A DNA stretch of 64,000 nucleotides from Acinetobacter bouvetii (GCF_902753875.1 NZ_CADDTS010000048.1:62001-126000); one strand, 5' to 3'. Shown: positions 1 to 11,340, counted from the stretch's first letter. The notes: a model not told the origin generated them from the sequence alone. Made by a program: numbers and translations.

Positions 1-50
1 TGTGGTTTGATATAAGTATCTGATTATTAATTATTGTTATTCTTTTTTTA

Positions 51-77
51 AGATGGGTGATACTCACCCATCTTTTA
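51..77 (+). terminator. Rho-independent terminator of a gene left of the window
   Basis: A 10-bp perfect stem (AGATGGGTGA / TCACCCATCT) with a 3-nt loop is followed by a short T run on the plus strand. It would end a plus-strand gene that lies before base 1, and it also sits just past the stop of the minus-strand gene at 75-317. Confidence 0.6.
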
Positions 78-317
78 TTCTGTAGAAGTATTCTGCTTCT
101 GTTGACGATACTTTTGATCGACCACAGTCCAGATATAAAAAGCCACCGAAACAATAAAAGCATACATAAAGAATTCAGGTTTTAAGTTGCCTTGAATTAA
201 TCCATGAATAATCAATGTCACAAGCAGAGCAACTGTGGTACTCAAATAAGTGACCATATTTTTATTTGCTTTTAGAGCGTTAATGAAGATTTCTTTATTG
301 AAATGTAGTGATAACAT
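75..317 (-). CDS. Small two-TM membrane protein, unknown function
   Basis: Unrecognised 80-residue protein. Two hydrophobic segments (about residues 21-43 and 50-67) are joined by a short loop and followed by a charged tail rich in Gln and Lys, so it should be an inner-membrane protein. An upstream in-frame ATG at 335 exists, but a strong AGGAGGGG ribosome binding site at 322-329 lies inside that extension at the right distance for the ATG at 317, which decides the start. It is a single gene pointing away from the brnQ side. Confidence 0.6.
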   Translation of the reverse strand: MLSLHFNKEIFINALKANKNMVTYLSTTVALLVTLIIHGLIQGNLKPEFFMYAFIVSVAFYIWTVVDQKYRQQKQNTSTE

Positions 318-801
318 CTCCACCCCTCCTGTCATTTTTTGACCTAAACCTAATTGTTTTAGTCAGATTAGTTTCTATTGTTTTACTTTGAATTTAATGT
401 CATTTCAATAGCCAATGTCATTATTTTGTCATAAAACGATGTTAGACATAAGTTGATATGCTTGTTTTATTAAAAATATAAATACCAGATATTTCTTTTG
501 AGTATGAAGTGATACTCATCATTCATTCTAGCAAGCTAAAAAAATGTCAAGAAATTCAACAGTAGTCGATAGAAAATAAGCAATATTGATGCCAGCGTTT
601 AAGCGAAGAATGCACGCTAGGCAGGAAAGGAAGAATGAGAGGAATGACAATTGATTTTATTAAATATTATATTGTTACGAAGTATGTCTAAAAGTTGAGA
701 ATGTAAACAATAAAACCAGTTTGGGTAAAACATGACGTTTTATTGATCACGCTTAAAATCAGGTTTGGGTAAAACTCGATTTTAATGACATCAACTTGCA
801 G
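318..801. other. Gene-free stretch with a 13-bp direct repeat
   Basis: No credible ORF. The only structure seen is an exact 13-bp direct repeat (GTTTGGGTAAAAC) at 719-731 and 763-775, just downstream of brnQ, of unknown meaning. Confidence 0.5.
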
Positions 802-2094
802 TTACTTTTTAACTTTGTCGATCACAGCGGCAATGATAAGAACAATCACTGATGGAATAAGCCAAGCAAGATTTTGTTCGTTAAGCGGTAAGTTTTGCAG
901 GAAAGCAGGTAGTTGTTCTGAGAAACCAGCAACTTTCAAACCATCTAAAATACCAAACACCAAGGCAATAGCAGTTACAGGTGCAATGACGCGTGAAGGC
1001 TGATTAAAGAATTTGCCACAGAAACTTAAGAGAATCACTGCAATTGCAGGCGGATAGATCGCGCTAAGTACAGGAACCGAAACTGCAATCAGTTTGGTTA
1101 AGCCTAAGTTGGAAATCAGCAATGAGAAACCAACCAGAATCAACACAAAGACTTTGTAAGGGATTTTAGTCAATTCAGAGAAGTATTCTGCACATGCGCA
1201 AGTCAGGCCAATCGCGGTGACCATACAGGCAATAAAGATCATGGCTGAAAGGAAGTAAGCGCCCATGTCACCAAATGCGTGCTGTACGTAGGCATGCAGG
1301 ATCACTGCACCATTGGCTGCATTTGGAGCAATGTCATGACTGCCCATACCGAGTTTAAACAGACTGATGTAGACCAGTGTTAAGCCAATACCTGAAATGA
1401 TGCTGGCAATCACGGCGTATTTGGTCACCAGTTTCTTTTCTGTGACGCCACGCGAATGAATCGCTCTCACAATCACAATACCGAACACCAATGCACCTAA
1501 AGTATCCATGGTTAAGTAACCATTGACGATACCTTCAGAGACCGGACTGCTGACATAATTGTCAATTGCAGGCGGTACTACACCAACAGGTAGCATGAAT
1601 GCGGAAATGCCTAAAATTACCAAGCCTAAAATTTTTAAAGGCGATAGGAAGTAGCCTACAGTGTCTAGAATCTTGTTTGGATATAAAGAAACTAAAGTCA
1701 CTAAAGCAAAATAGATAATGCTGTAAATCATCAGGCTATTTGCAGAAGTGCCAAAATAGGACGAGAAGCCAATTTCATAGGAAACGGTTGCTGTACGCGG
1801 TGTAGCAAATAATGGGCCTACAGCCAAGTAACACACGACAGTCAGCAAAATACTGGCTGCTTTGCCAAGTGGTGAACTTAGGACTTGAATAGAACCTTCT
1901 ACACGTGACAGCGCAACAATGGTGATAACAGGCAAGCCTACTGCGGTGATTAAGAAACCGAATGCAGCCAGCCATACATGTTCACCGGCTTGTTGGGCCA
2001 CAATTGGTGGAAAGATAATATTGCCCGCACCAATAAAAAGTGCAAAGGTCATAAAACCTAAAGCAACAATATCTCTTGTACGGAGATTTGTCAT
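802..2094 (-). CDS. brnQ: Branched-chain amino acid:cation symporter BrnQ (LivII family)
   Basis: This 430-residue polytopic inner-membrane carrier imports leucine, isoleucine and valine with a cation. The N-terminus after MTNLRTRDI, with the [14 protein letters not shown] segment, is typical of the BrnQ/LIV-II family, and hydrophobic segments repeat through the whole length (about 12). The length matches the family. No good Shine-Dalgarno is visible before the ATG at 2094 (the upstream bases are pyrimidine-rich), yet the family N-terminus fits this start. It is transcribed alone, divergently from map. Confidence 0.93.
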   Translation of the reverse strand: MTNLRTRDIVALGFMTFALFIGAGNIIFPPIVAQQAGEHVWLAAFGFLITAVGLPVITIVALSRVEGSIQVLSSPLGKAASILLTVVCYLAVGPLFATPRTATVSYEIGFSSYFGTSANSLMIYSIIYFALVTLVSLYPNKILDTVGYFLSPLKILGLVILGISAFMLPVGVVPPAIDNYVSSPVSEGIVNGYLTMDTLGALVFGIVIVRAIHSRGVTEKKLVTKYAVIASIISGIGLTLVYISLFKLGMGSHDIAPNAANGAVILHAYVQHAFGDMGAYFLSAMIFIACMVTAIGLTCACAEYFSELTKIPYKVFVLILVGFSLLISNLGLTKLIAVSVPVLSAIYPPAIAVILLSFCGKFFNQPSRVIAPVTAIALVFGILDGLKVAGFSEQLPAFLQNLPLNEQNLAWLIPSVIVLIIAAVIDKVKK

Positions 2095-2453
2095 AGATAG
2101 ATGGGGAGATGAATCGAAAAAAGCAATTTTAGAGGATATGAAAGATTTTTTGTAATTTATTTTATGAAGGTTATGAATTTTAGTGATATAAAAATGAACG
2201 CCATGCTGAATAGAAAAAATCAGGTTGAATTATATTGTTGATAATTCAATTAAAAATAAGATAATGTGAAAATATCATTTTTTATTAATTGCTTAGCATA
2301 TAAAAAAGTTTTTTGTAATGACGATTCAAATGTCTGTAAATCAACCGCTCAGCTTACTAAAAATAGATGAAAGTCTTGGGTTTAAGTGCGGTGAATCAGC
2401 AAAAATGTAGTAAAAGGTCTATAATCATAGACCTTATTCACGAGGATGATGCA
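2095..2453. other. Intergenic region between divergent brnQ and map
   Basis: AT-rich, with no ORF worth calling. It must hold both promoters. The only clear structure is the inverted repeat described at 2414-2435. Confidence 0.5.
2414..2435 (+). promoter_or_regulatory. Perfect inverted repeat containing a TATAAT box before map
   Basis: AAGGTCTAT-aatc-ATAGACCTT is a perfect 9-bp inverted repeat. A consensus TATAAT (2420-2425) lies across its centre, and it ends 6 bp before the AGGA of the map ribosome binding site. It could be an operator over a -10 box or a leader hairpin. No good -35 is visible 17 bp upstream, so the promoter reading is uncertain. Confidence 0.4.
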
Positions 2454-3248
2454 ATGAAAGCTTCCACTATTACCATTAAAACTGAGCAAGATTTAGAAAA
2501 ACTCCGTATTTCCGGGCGTTTGGCTGCTCAGGTTTTGGAAATGATAGGGAAGTATGTCAAGCCGGGTGTAAGCACTGAATATTTAGATGACATTTGTAAT
2601 GATTTTATCGTCAATACGCTGAAAGTGATTCCTGCCAACGTGGGCTATTACGGTTATACCAAAACCACCTGTATTTCACCGAATGAAGTCGTTTGTCATG
2701 GTATTCCATCTCCTAACACGATTTTGCAAGATGGCGACATTATCAATATTGACGTGGCCATCATTAAAGATGGTTATTTCGGTGACACAAGCCGCATGTA
2801 TTATGTGGGTACGGTGAAACCTGAAGCGAAAAAATTGGTTGAAACGACTTATGAAGCCATGGTTGCAGGTATACATGCCGTGAAACCGGGTGCAACCTTG
2901 GGCGATGTCGGTTTCGCCATTCAGTCGGTTGCATATCGTGAGGGTTATAGCATTGTGCGTGAATATTGCGGTCACGGCATTGGTAAGGTTTATCATGAAC
3001 AGCCGAATGTGTTGCATTACGGTCAACCTGGTCAAGGCCTTAAGCTGAAAAAAGGTATGGTCTTTACCATTGAGCCAATGGTGAATGCTGGAAAACCACG
3101 TGTTAAAGAACTTAAAGATGGCTGGACTGTAGTCACAGCAGACCGTTCCTTGACTGCACAGTGGGAACATATGGTGGCTGTAACTGATACCGGTTTTGAG
3201 CTCTTATCTCCTTGGCCAGAAGGTACAGGTTCATATCCTGAAATTTAA
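2454..3248 (+). CDS. map: Methionine aminopeptidase, type I
   Basis: Cytoplasmic metalloprotease that removes the initiator methionine from nascent proteins. All five metal ligands of the type I family are present (Asp100, Asp111, His174, Glu207, Glu238), along with the substrate-binding His82 in VCHGIPS. The 264-residue length equals that of the E. coli enzyme. A longer reading frame opens at 2367, but the GAGGA site at 2442-2446 is correctly spaced for the ATG at 2454, and the protein then begins where the family begins. It stands alone; many Acinetobacter have more than one map, so this may be a second copy. Confidence 0.95.
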   Translation: MKASTITIKTEQDLEKLRISGRLAAQVLEMIGKYVKPGVSTEYLDDICNDFIVNTLKVIPANVGYYGYTKTTCISPNEVVCHGIPSPNTILQDGDIINIDVAIIKDGYFGDTSRMYYVGTVKPEAKKLVETTYEAMVAGIHAVKPGATLGDVGFAIQSVAYREGYSIVREYCGHGIGKVYHEQPNVLHYGQPGQGLKLKKGMVFTIEPMVNAGKPRVKELKDGWTVVTADRSLTAQWEHMVAVTDTGFELLSPWPEGTGSYPEI

Positions 3249-3658
3249 GTAATAAGAGTTAAATGAAATAGATCGTTTTATACTTTAGTAGAAAATGACC
3301 TATTTTAACTTTTGATAAAGTTTTAAAAACGATTACTGAAATATTTAACACTATGTTTTTTTTGAAAAAAATATTTTTGTATTTTTCTTGTAATATGTTT
3401 TAACTATTAGATTTAGCTGTATTTTTTTTGTACTATAAAAATATAGATTCTCGCTGTAGTTTCTTATTCTAGTTTATAAGCTTATCCATCTCGGATAAGC
3501 TTTTTTTTTGCTAAATTTTAGTATTACTCAAGTGAATTTTATATTTTAGTGATGTGGTCGACATTATTTAATGATCATGCTCAGATATAGCAACGACATC
3601 TTATCGAATTATGCATATAGAGTAACTACCTCATTTTTGCTCCAGATTGAATGGCTGA
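3249..3658. other. AT-rich gap downstream of map
   Basis: No gene is visible. The only recognisable element is the terminator at 3478-3509, more than 200 bp past the map stop. Nothing else can be supported. Confidence 0.5.
3478..3509 (+). terminator. Strong Rho-independent terminator
   Basis: A 10-bp perfect stem (AAGCTTATCC / GGATAAGCTT) with a 5-nt loop is followed by nine Ts. It faces plus-strand transcripts. It lies about 230 bp after map, so it ends either a long map trailer or a short untranslated RNA. Confidence 0.8.
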
Positions 3659-4558
3659 TTAATGCTTGCTGAGGTGTTCCACTAAATAATCAATAAAGAC
3701 GCGGACAGCAGGTAATAAGCCACGGCGTGAGGGATAAACTGCATGGAAGATACCATGTGGTGCTTTCCAGTTAGGGAGCACCCGAACCAGTTCGCCACTT
3801 TCAATATAGTCTTGAACGATCGTATCAGGTAACAACACGATGCCACAATTTTGTCGTGCTAGTTGTGCCAGCATCATGAGGTCAGAACCCATCACGATAG
3901 GATTGACTTTGATCTTTTTCTGCTGATTTTTGTCATCATGTACAATAATGTGTTGGTCTAAATGTTCATCTGCCATACTCAAAATTTGATGGTAGCTTAA
4001 ATCTTCCGGCTGTTTTAAATCGCCAAATTCATTCAGATAAGCTTGGCTGGCAAATAAGTGTTGTTCAATTTTTTCAAACTGGCGTAAAACCAGACTTGGG
4101 TCATCATCCAAATTGGAGCGAACCCGTAAAGCCACATCGATACCTTCATTGACAATGTCTACACGGCGATTACTGACGATGAGTTGAACTTTGATTTCAG
4201 GGTAAGTTTTCAAAAATTTTGGCAAGATTTTGGCAATTTCATTTTGTGCAATTGACACAGGTAGACTGACCTTGATTACACCGCGCGGTTGAATACTGAG
4301 ATGATCGACCAGATCATGGGCAGCTTGCGCTGCATTCATTATGACTTGGGCATGACGATAAATATTCATTCCAATATCGGTCACCGCAAAATGGCGGGAA
4401 CTGCGCTGAATGAGACGTACTCCTAAATGTTCTTCCAGATTGTAAACGCGACGACTGAGTTTTGATTTTGGAATATCGGTTGCGCGTTCTGCTGCACTAA
4501 ATCCACCGTGTTCGACCACCAATGCAAAGCAATAAAAATCATCAAGATCAGACAGCAT
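3659..4558 (-). CDS. LysR-family transcriptional regulator
   Basis: The 299-residue length is typical of LysR-type regulators. The winged helix-turn-helix occupies about residues 1-60 (FSAAERATDIPKSKLSRRV followed by NLEEHLGVRLIQRSSR), and a periplasmic-binding-protein-like effector domain follows. The ATG at 4558 gives the standard LysR N-terminus (MLSDLDDFYCF). No divergent target gene lies close upstream, so the regulon cannot be guessed from context. Effector unknown. Confidence 0.9.
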   Translation of the reverse strand: MLSDLDDFYCFALVVEHGGFSAAERATDIPKSKLSRRVYNLEEHLGVRLIQRSSRHFAVTDIGMNIYRHAQVIMNAAQAAHDLVDHLSIQPRGVIKVSLPVSIAQNEIAKILPKFLKTYPEIKVQLIVSNRRVDIVNEGIDVALRVRSNLDDDPSLVLRQFEKIEQHLFASQAYLNEFGDLKQPEDLSYHQILSMADEHLDQHIIVHDDKNQQKKIKVNPIVMGSDLMMLAQLARQNCGIVLLPDTIVQDYIESGELVRVLPNWKAPHGIFHAVYPSRRGLLPAVRVFIDYLVEHLSKH

Positions 4559-4654
4559 TTAAAAATTCCATTTATGCAACAATAGGCTGATTAAAAGTTT
4601 ATTGTTGCATCATGTCAATGCCTGCTTTGTAGTTTTGCTATTGAACAGAAGGGT

Positions 4655-5359
4655 TTATGGTTTTTGTAGCAAATTTTCTTTGAGATGCTGCATGCCTTGA
4701 GTAGCAGTCATAACAATTTTCTGGAATTGTGGGGGCAGGCGCTGTTGATCAGCTTTAGGGTCAATATAGTAAGCGCTACAATTCGCTGAAATTTCATGAA
4801 TTAAACCTGCCACGGGATAAACCTGTAAACTGGTCCCAATCACAATAAAAATATTTGCATTCTGTACGCAGTCTTGTGCATCGGCATAGGCAGGCACGGC
4901 CTCGCCAAACCAGACCACATGTGGACGTAGCGGATAGCCATCCTTGCAGAAGTGTTTGTTCAGGTCTAGCTCGGCGTCTTCGACCGGATAGAATTCAGTG
5001 CTGTATTGACAGTTTGGGCCAGAGGTTTTAGCCAGGCGAATATTGCCATGTAGATGAATGACTTTGCTACTTCCAGCACGTTCATGCAGATCATCAATGT
5101 TTTGGGTAATGACGTGTACATCAAAAATATCTTCAAGTTCGGCAATAAGCTGATGTGCTGCATTGGGCTTGGCTGCCAGAATATTTTTACGCCGTTCGTT
5201 ATAGAAACGTTGCACCAGTTCTGGATCACGTTTCCAGGCTTCAGGTGTTGCAACGTCTTCAATTCGATACTGTTCCCATAAGCCATCACTGTCCCGAAAT
5301 GTGTTGATGCCGCTTTCGGCACTCATACCTGCACCCGAAAAGACCACTAGTTTTTTCAT
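4655..5359 (-). CDS. Sirtuin NAD-dependent protein deacylase, zinc-less type
   Basis: This 234-residue Sir2 fold should remove acyl groups from protein lysines using NAD. Visible are the NAD loop GAGMSAESGI, the TQNIDDLH motif, catalytic His104 (HLHGN), VVWFGE and the GTSLQVYP segment. Tyr53-x-x-Arg56 is the class III signature that reads acidic acyl groups such as succinyl. The usual four zinc-binding cysteines are absent: only Cys117 and Cys138 lie in that region. The start at 5359 is chosen because AGGAG precedes it by 6 nt, whereas the upstream in-frame start at 5377 lacks a site. It is last in a group with the hydrolase and padR (26-bp gap). Confidence 0.88.
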   Translation of the reverse strand: MKKLVVFSGAGMSAESGINTFRDSDGLWEQYRIEDVATPEAWKRDPELVQRFYNERRKNILAAKPNAAHQLIAELEDIFDVHVITQNIDDLHERAGSSKVIHLHGNIRLAKTSGPNCQYSTEFYPVEDAELDLNKHFCKDGYPLRPHVVWFGEAVPAYADAQDCVQNANIFIVIGTSLQVYPVAGLIHEISANCSAYYIDPKADQQRLPPQFQKIVMTATQGMQHLKENLLQKP

Positions 5360-5385
5360 CTCGGCTCCTGATTTCATTCGGCTGT

Positions 5386-6306
5386 TTAAGGTTTATGGGT
5401 CGCATTGGATTTCAGGAATGCACTAATTTCTCGTGCAAACTTTAGGGGTTCAGTAAGCAAAGGAGTATGCCCAGATTTTTCAAAGATAATCTGCTTGGAG
5501 TTTTGCACGCTACTGGCAATCAGTTTTTGCCCGGCTGCAGGATAGAGCCTGGACTCCTGACCTATGAAAAAGGTACTGGGACAGGCAAGCCGTGCAACGG
5601 ATTCACGATAATCTTCATTATGATACAGGTAGTTATTGACATACCAGGCCAGATAATCCAGCCGTTGAATCGGCAAAATCATGGATTGCAAGCGGGGTTG
5701 CTTTAAAGCCATTTTAAACAGCAAGGGGGCAACTTTATTGCTGGCTTGTAGTTGAATGAATTCCAGCCAGAGTTCTAAAAGTTGCTGTCGATTCGCTGAC
5801 TCCAGATCCAGCAAACTTTGTGCCTGAGACTGAGATGCAAGCAGTTGAGAAATCTCGGCCAATAGTTGTTTAAACTGGGGCTGCTGCTGGCTAAACAGCC
5901 CATATTGCCAAGTGTCATCGACTGTAATTTTCGGTGTCTGATCGATATGCAGATAGTGGGTCAACTTTTGCTGTAAATGACCATATTGCATGCCATGCAT
6001 GGCTGTAGTTGCGCCCATAGAATAGGCAATCACGGAAAACTGATTAAGTTGTAGCTGGGCAATCAGGCTTTCAATATCGCGCCAGTGACTCGAAATAGCA
6101 TCTAGCTCCGGAATGGCACATGCTTGTGAACCGCCAAAACCACGCCAGTCGGGAATAATAAATTGATGATTTTTACTATGCTGATATAAGAACGGTAGCC
6201 ATTGCCAGCTTTGCATGCCCAAACCGGAAAGCACCAATACAGGTTTGCCTTGTCCAAACTGGCGAACAAACAGCTGTTCACGATCTGGCATCTGGTAATG
6301 GGGCAT
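5386..6306 (-). CDS. Alpha/beta-hydrolase
   Basis: A 306-residue alpha/beta-hydrolase of unknown substrate. The nucleophile elbow is AYSMG (Ser96), the oxyanion region is SGLGMQSW, and the likely catalytic His is in KSGHTPLLTEP near the C-terminus. No signal peptide is seen, so it is probably cytoplasmic. The longer frame opens at a TTG (6327), but AAGGAAG sits correctly before the ATG at 6306. It lies 43 bp after padR and 26 bp before the sirtuin gene, so the three are probably co-transcribed. Confidence 0.83.
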   Translation of the reverse strand: MPHYQMPDREQLFVRQFGQGKPVLVLSGLGMQSWQWLPFLYQHSKNHQFIIPDWRGFGGSQACAIPELDAISSHWRDIESLIAQLQLNQFSVIAYSMGATTAMHGMQYGHLQQKLTHYLHIDQTPKITVDDTWQYGLFSQQQPQFKQLLAEISQLLASQSQAQSLLDLESANRQQLLELWLEFIQLQASNKVAPLLFKMALKQPRLQSMILPIQRLDYLAWYVNNYLYHNEDYRESVARLACPSTFFIGQESRLYPAAGQKLIASSVQNSKQIIFEKSGHTPLLTEPLKFAREISAFLKSNATHKP

Positions 6307-6349
6307 GGCAACTTCCTTATATGACAATTTTCTTTAGATGATTATATGA

Positions 6350-6892
6350 CTATCTTTCATCAAACGCTTTTAATTGAGGAATCACTGTTTCCAGCCAATG
6401 AATCCAGCCCAATTCCAAATCAATGCCAAGCTGTAGAATCATTTTATGAATAAACTGGGTACGATCCTGATCATGCTCATGGGCAAAGTCTTTTGCAAAA
6501 ATCGTTTGGTAAATTTTCAGATTTTCTTTGTGTAAAACCAGATGCCGTTCCAGTTCCGGCAATACGGTATTGCCACCGAGCTGTGCTTCTACCCGTAAAC
6601 GTACCATTAATTCTTCACGCAGTTGCGCTGGTGGACTTTGCTTGACCATCCAGTCTGCCAGTTCGGCACGACCCAATGCTTCGACCTGATAGGTTTTTTT
6701 ACGGGTATTGGCATGGTCTTCTTCTAGTGTGGAAATCCAGCCCTTGGTCTGCATGGCGCTTAATTCACGATAAATCTGTTGATGGGTGGCATTCCAGAAG
6801 AAGCCCATAGAGCGGTCAAACCGACGTGCTAACTCAATACCAGTACTGGGTTTTTCAATTAAGCTGGTGAGTAAAACATGGGCTAAAGACAT
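6350..6892 (-). CDS. PadR-family transcriptional regulator
   Basis: 180 residues with an N-terminal winged helix (about 1-85; SLAHVLLTSLIEKPSTGIEL then HQQIYRELSAMQTKGWI) and a C-terminal helical dimerisation domain of the Vir/AphA-type PadR subfamily. It is divergent from the fadH-like gene, with a perfect 20-bp palindrome 30 bp upstream of its start and a second imperfect copy further on. It therefore probably represses itself and the reductase. The ligand is unknown; lipid-derived acyl-CoA is a guess from the neighbour. Confidence 0.88.
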   Translation of the reverse strand: MSLAHVLLTSLIEKPSTGIELARRFDRSMGFFWNATHQQIYRELSAMQTKGWISTLEEDHANTRKKTYQVEALGRAELADWMVKQSPPAQLREELMVRLRVEAQLGGNTVLPELERHLVLHKENLKIYQTIFAKDFAHEHDQDRTQFIHKMILQLGIDLELGWIHWLETVIPQLKAFDER

Positions 6893-6922
6893 AATCGGCC
6901 AAGTATTAAAATTTAAAATATA

Positions 6923-6942
6923 TTATGCAACATGTTGCATAA
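6923..6942. promoter_or_regulatory. Probable PadR operator, perfect palindrome
   Basis: TTATGCAACATGTTGCATAA is a perfect 20-bp palindrome in the padR/fadH divergent region. It has the form TATGCA-N6-TGCATA, close to the dyad known for the PadR-family activator AphA. Assignment to the adjacent PadR is inference. Confidence 0.65.
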
Positions 6943-9051
<2,109 letters not shown>

Positions 9052-9060
9052 AGGCATTAA

Positions 9061-9095
9061 GTCCTCTCCCTTTGGGAGAGGATTTAGGTGAGGGC
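9061..9095. repeat. CCTCTCCC-type intergenic hairpin repeat
   Basis: CCTCTCCC-ttt-GGGAGAGG followed by a GGTGAGGG tail forms a short hairpin of the kind scattered between genes in many Gammaproteobacteria. It lies 10 bp after fadH and may stabilise or end its transcript; no T run follows. A single copy is seen in this window. Confidence 0.6.
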
Positions 9096-9171
9096 TTAAA
9101 TGGGTTTAGAGTAACAAGAAAATAACGCTCTATCCTTGAAGTGAAATAATAAAATCATAAGGAAACAAAAA

Positions 9172-9582
9172 ATGGCTTTAACAACAACTCAACAGGCTGT
9201 GCAGCGTTGGCATGAAATGTTGCAAACACGTGATATGTCTATTCTGAATGAGCTACTGGCAGAGGATGTGGTATTTCGTTCACCAGTAGCCTATAACCCT
9301 TATCCGGGTAAGCAGGTGGTCTTTTTTATTTTGAGCAATGTGATTCAGATCTTCGAAAATTTTACCTATCACCGTGAATTCTATACGGAAGATGGACAGA
9401 ATGTGGTGCTGGAGTTCTCTGCGAATGTTGGTGAGAAAAAACTTAAAGGCATTGATATGATCAAGTTTAATGAGCAAGGTCAAATCATTGATTTTGAAGT
9501 GATGTTGCGTCCGAAAAGTGGTCTGGAAGCGCTTGCAGCACAGATGGGGCAACGTATGGCAGCATTTATGCCAAAAGCATAA
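9172..9582 (+). CDS. NTF2-like (SnoaL-type) fold protein
   Basis: A 136-residue cytoplasmic protein with the NTF2-like cone fold pattern: an N-terminal helix (QQAVQRWHEML), LLAEDVVFRSP, and later strands FEVMLRPKSGLEAL. The family includes isomerases, cyclases and stress proteins, so no substrate can be named. AAGGAAAC stands at normal spacing before the ATG. It follows fadH on the same strand with a 120-bp gap that contains a hairpin, so co-transcription is doubtful. Confidence 0.75.
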   Translation: MALTTTQQAVQRWHEMLQTRDMSILNELLAEDVVFRSPVAYNPYPGKQVVFFILSNVIQIFENFTYHREFYTEDGQNVVLEFSANVGEKKLKGIDMIKFNEQGQIIDFEVMLRPKSGLEALAAQMGQRMAAFMPKA

Positions 9583-9670
9583 AACTGGCGTATAGTGAAA
9601 TTATGGACAATGGATAAAAGGATATTTACTGAATATTTGATGAGGTATTGCTTTTTGAGGTCAGATAAAT

Positions 9671-10762
9671 ATGAAATTGGTGGTCAGTAAAATCAGTCAA
9701 TTGGCGAAAAAAATTGTGGATCAACTTACAGGTGCGGCATTACCAACCCTGTATTTCAATCCGCAAGGTGAGGCACGACAGATGCTAGATGTTTTGCCAC
9801 AGCTAAAACAGAAATATCGTCCGACACCATGGTTATCCAACACACATGTTCATCTGTTGTATTTTGATATCATCAAAAAGAAAACTATTCAACTTCAGTA
9901 TGATGCCATTGAACAGTTAGAGATGGCAGATGGAGGAATTACCGGGATTGCCTGGTATGGACTTCATCTTCCGGCAGATATCCCGACCATCGTGGTCATG
10001 CATACGCTGACGGGTACGCCGGAAAGTATGGCTGAATTGGTGCGTGACCTGCATCAACATACAGGATGGCGGGTTGCATTATGTCTACGCCGTGGTCATG
10101 CCAATTTACCGCTGCCGGTGCCAAAGATTTCTATCTTTGGTTTTACTGATGATTTACGAGAACAGATCAAATACATTGAAGGCAAATTCCCGGATTCAAC
10201 TTTATATGCTGTAGGTTCATCTGCCGGTACCGGACTACTGGTACGCTATTTAGGCGAAGAAGGAGAACAGAGTCCGTTCAAGGCAGCTTTCGCGCTTTGT
10301 CCTGGCTATGACACAGAGCATGGCTTTAAAAACGTACATCCTTTTTATAGCAAGGTCATGACGCAAAAGCTCTTCAAATCTTTTATTTATCCTTACAACT
10401 CGATTTGGCAACAGACAGCTTCTTTATCCCAAGTGCTAGCGACCAAGAGTTTACTTGAATTTCAGCATCAATATTTTGAACTTGCCGGTTATAGTAGCTT
10501 TGAAGCCTACAATCAGGCCACCAATCCCATTTATGTATTTGAAAATATTAAAATTCCATTGATGATTTTAAATGCAGAAGATGATCCGGTCTGTCATATC
10601 CGAAACTTTGAACCTTATAAAGATGTGGTTCAGAAAATGCCGAATATTATGGTAGTGACCACTAAGAAAGGCAGTCACTGTGGATTTTACGAAGGCTTAA
10701 AGCAGACTCAGTCCTGGTCAGCACGTTTGATTGCGGATTATTTGAAAGTCCATCACATTTAA
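9671..10762 (+). CDS. Alpha/beta-hydrolase, YheT-like
   Basis: A 363-residue hydrolase with an N-terminal cap region and THVHLLYFDII, followed by the fold core. The nucleophile elbow is VGSSAG (Ser184), an acidic residue lies in NAEDDPVCH, and the catalytic His is in KKGSHCGFYEG near the C-terminus. The layout and length resemble the YheT/UPF0017 family, whose substrates are lipid-like esters, but the elbow differs from the usual one. No signal peptide. Expression is probably independent. Confidence 0.75.
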   Translation: MKLVVSKISQLAKKIVDQLTGAALPTLYFNPQGEARQMLDVLPQLKQKYRPTPWLSNTHVHLLYFDIIKKKTIQLQYDAIEQLEMADGGITGIAWYGLHLPADIPTIVVMHTLTGTPESMAELVRDLHQHTGWRVALCLRRGHANLPLPVPKISIFGFTDDLREQIKYIEGKFPDSTLYAVGSSAGTGLLVRYLGEEGEQSPFKAAFALCPGYDTEHGFKNVHPFYSKVMTQKLFKSFIYPYNSIWQQTASLSQVLATKSLLEFQHQYFELAGYSSFEAYNQATNPIYVFENIKIPLMILNAEDDPVCHIRNFEPYKDVVQKMPNIMVVTTKKGSHCGFYEGLKQTQSWSARLIADYLKVHHI

Positions 10763-10953
10763 TATTCAGTCATTTCAATTTTTTACTTTTGCACCCTAAG
10801 CTTGAAATATTTAGATGCAATTATCATTGGTATAGTTGATATGTTATGATGCTTTAAATCAGAATTTCTGTTATAATTGCACTACAATATAAAACTTATA
10901 CATGAAAATTGTGTTGTTTTGAAATGGACTGAGAAGTCTCAGACTATCGATGT

Positions 10954-11037
10954 AATCTAAAAGAGTAATCTTGACTGAAATCTAAAAGAGCAATCTTCAG
11001 TTAAGTTGTAGTTTAAAAATGCCAATAGCTGGCATTT
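10954..11037 (+). repeat. 25-bp tandem near-repeat and hairpin in the leader of the 11062 gene
   Basis: Two adjacent 25-bp units beginning AATCTAAAAGAG (10954-10978 and 10979-11003) differ at a few bases. They are followed by an 8-bp perfect hairpin AAATGCCA-atagc-TGGCATTT at 11017-11037, 24 bp before the start codon. The rest of the 10763-11061 gap shows nothing. Function unknown; a leader control element is possible. Confidence 0.4.
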
Positions 11038-11061
11038 GTATGTATTAAAAAATTGGTGTAA

Positions 11062-11292
11062 ATGTTGAATAAGATTGAAAATTTAGTTGCAAAATCTGTA
11101 AATGGTCGTGAAATTGTGGTATCGCTGGTTCCGTTAAAAAAAATGCAAAATACCCGTCATGGGTTTGAATGGGTTGAAGTAGGCAAGAAAGTCTTACTGC
11201 AATCTGGTGTTGAAATTGATCTGAATCTTGATGGCCGCAGCTTCTATACTGATGTACATGAAATGTTCCGCTTCACTGCTCGTGTGAATTAA
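11062..11292 (+). CDS. Small conserved-looking protein of unknown function
   Basis: Not recognised. 76 residues, soluble, mixed alpha/beta pattern with a hydrophobic strand (REIVVSLVPL) and an aromatic C-terminal part (DGRSFYTDVHEMFRF). No signal peptide, no cysteines. The ribosome binding site is weak (GGTGT directly upstream), but a clean terminator 20 bp after the stop supports a real one-gene transcript. Confidence 0.6.
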   Translation: MLNKIENLVAKSVNGREIVVSLVPLKKMQNTRHGFEWVEVGKKVLLQSGVEIDLNLDGRSFYTDVHEMFRFTARVN

Positions 11293-11312
11293 ATATAGAT
11301 TGATACTTAAGG

Positions 11313-11340
11313 AAAAAACCGTCTATCAGGCGGTTTTTTT
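11313..11340 (+). terminator. Rho-independent terminator
   Basis: AAAAAACCG / CGGTTTTTTT stem around TCTATCAGG with a T run, 20 bp after the stop of the gene at 11062-11292. Confidence 0.8.
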
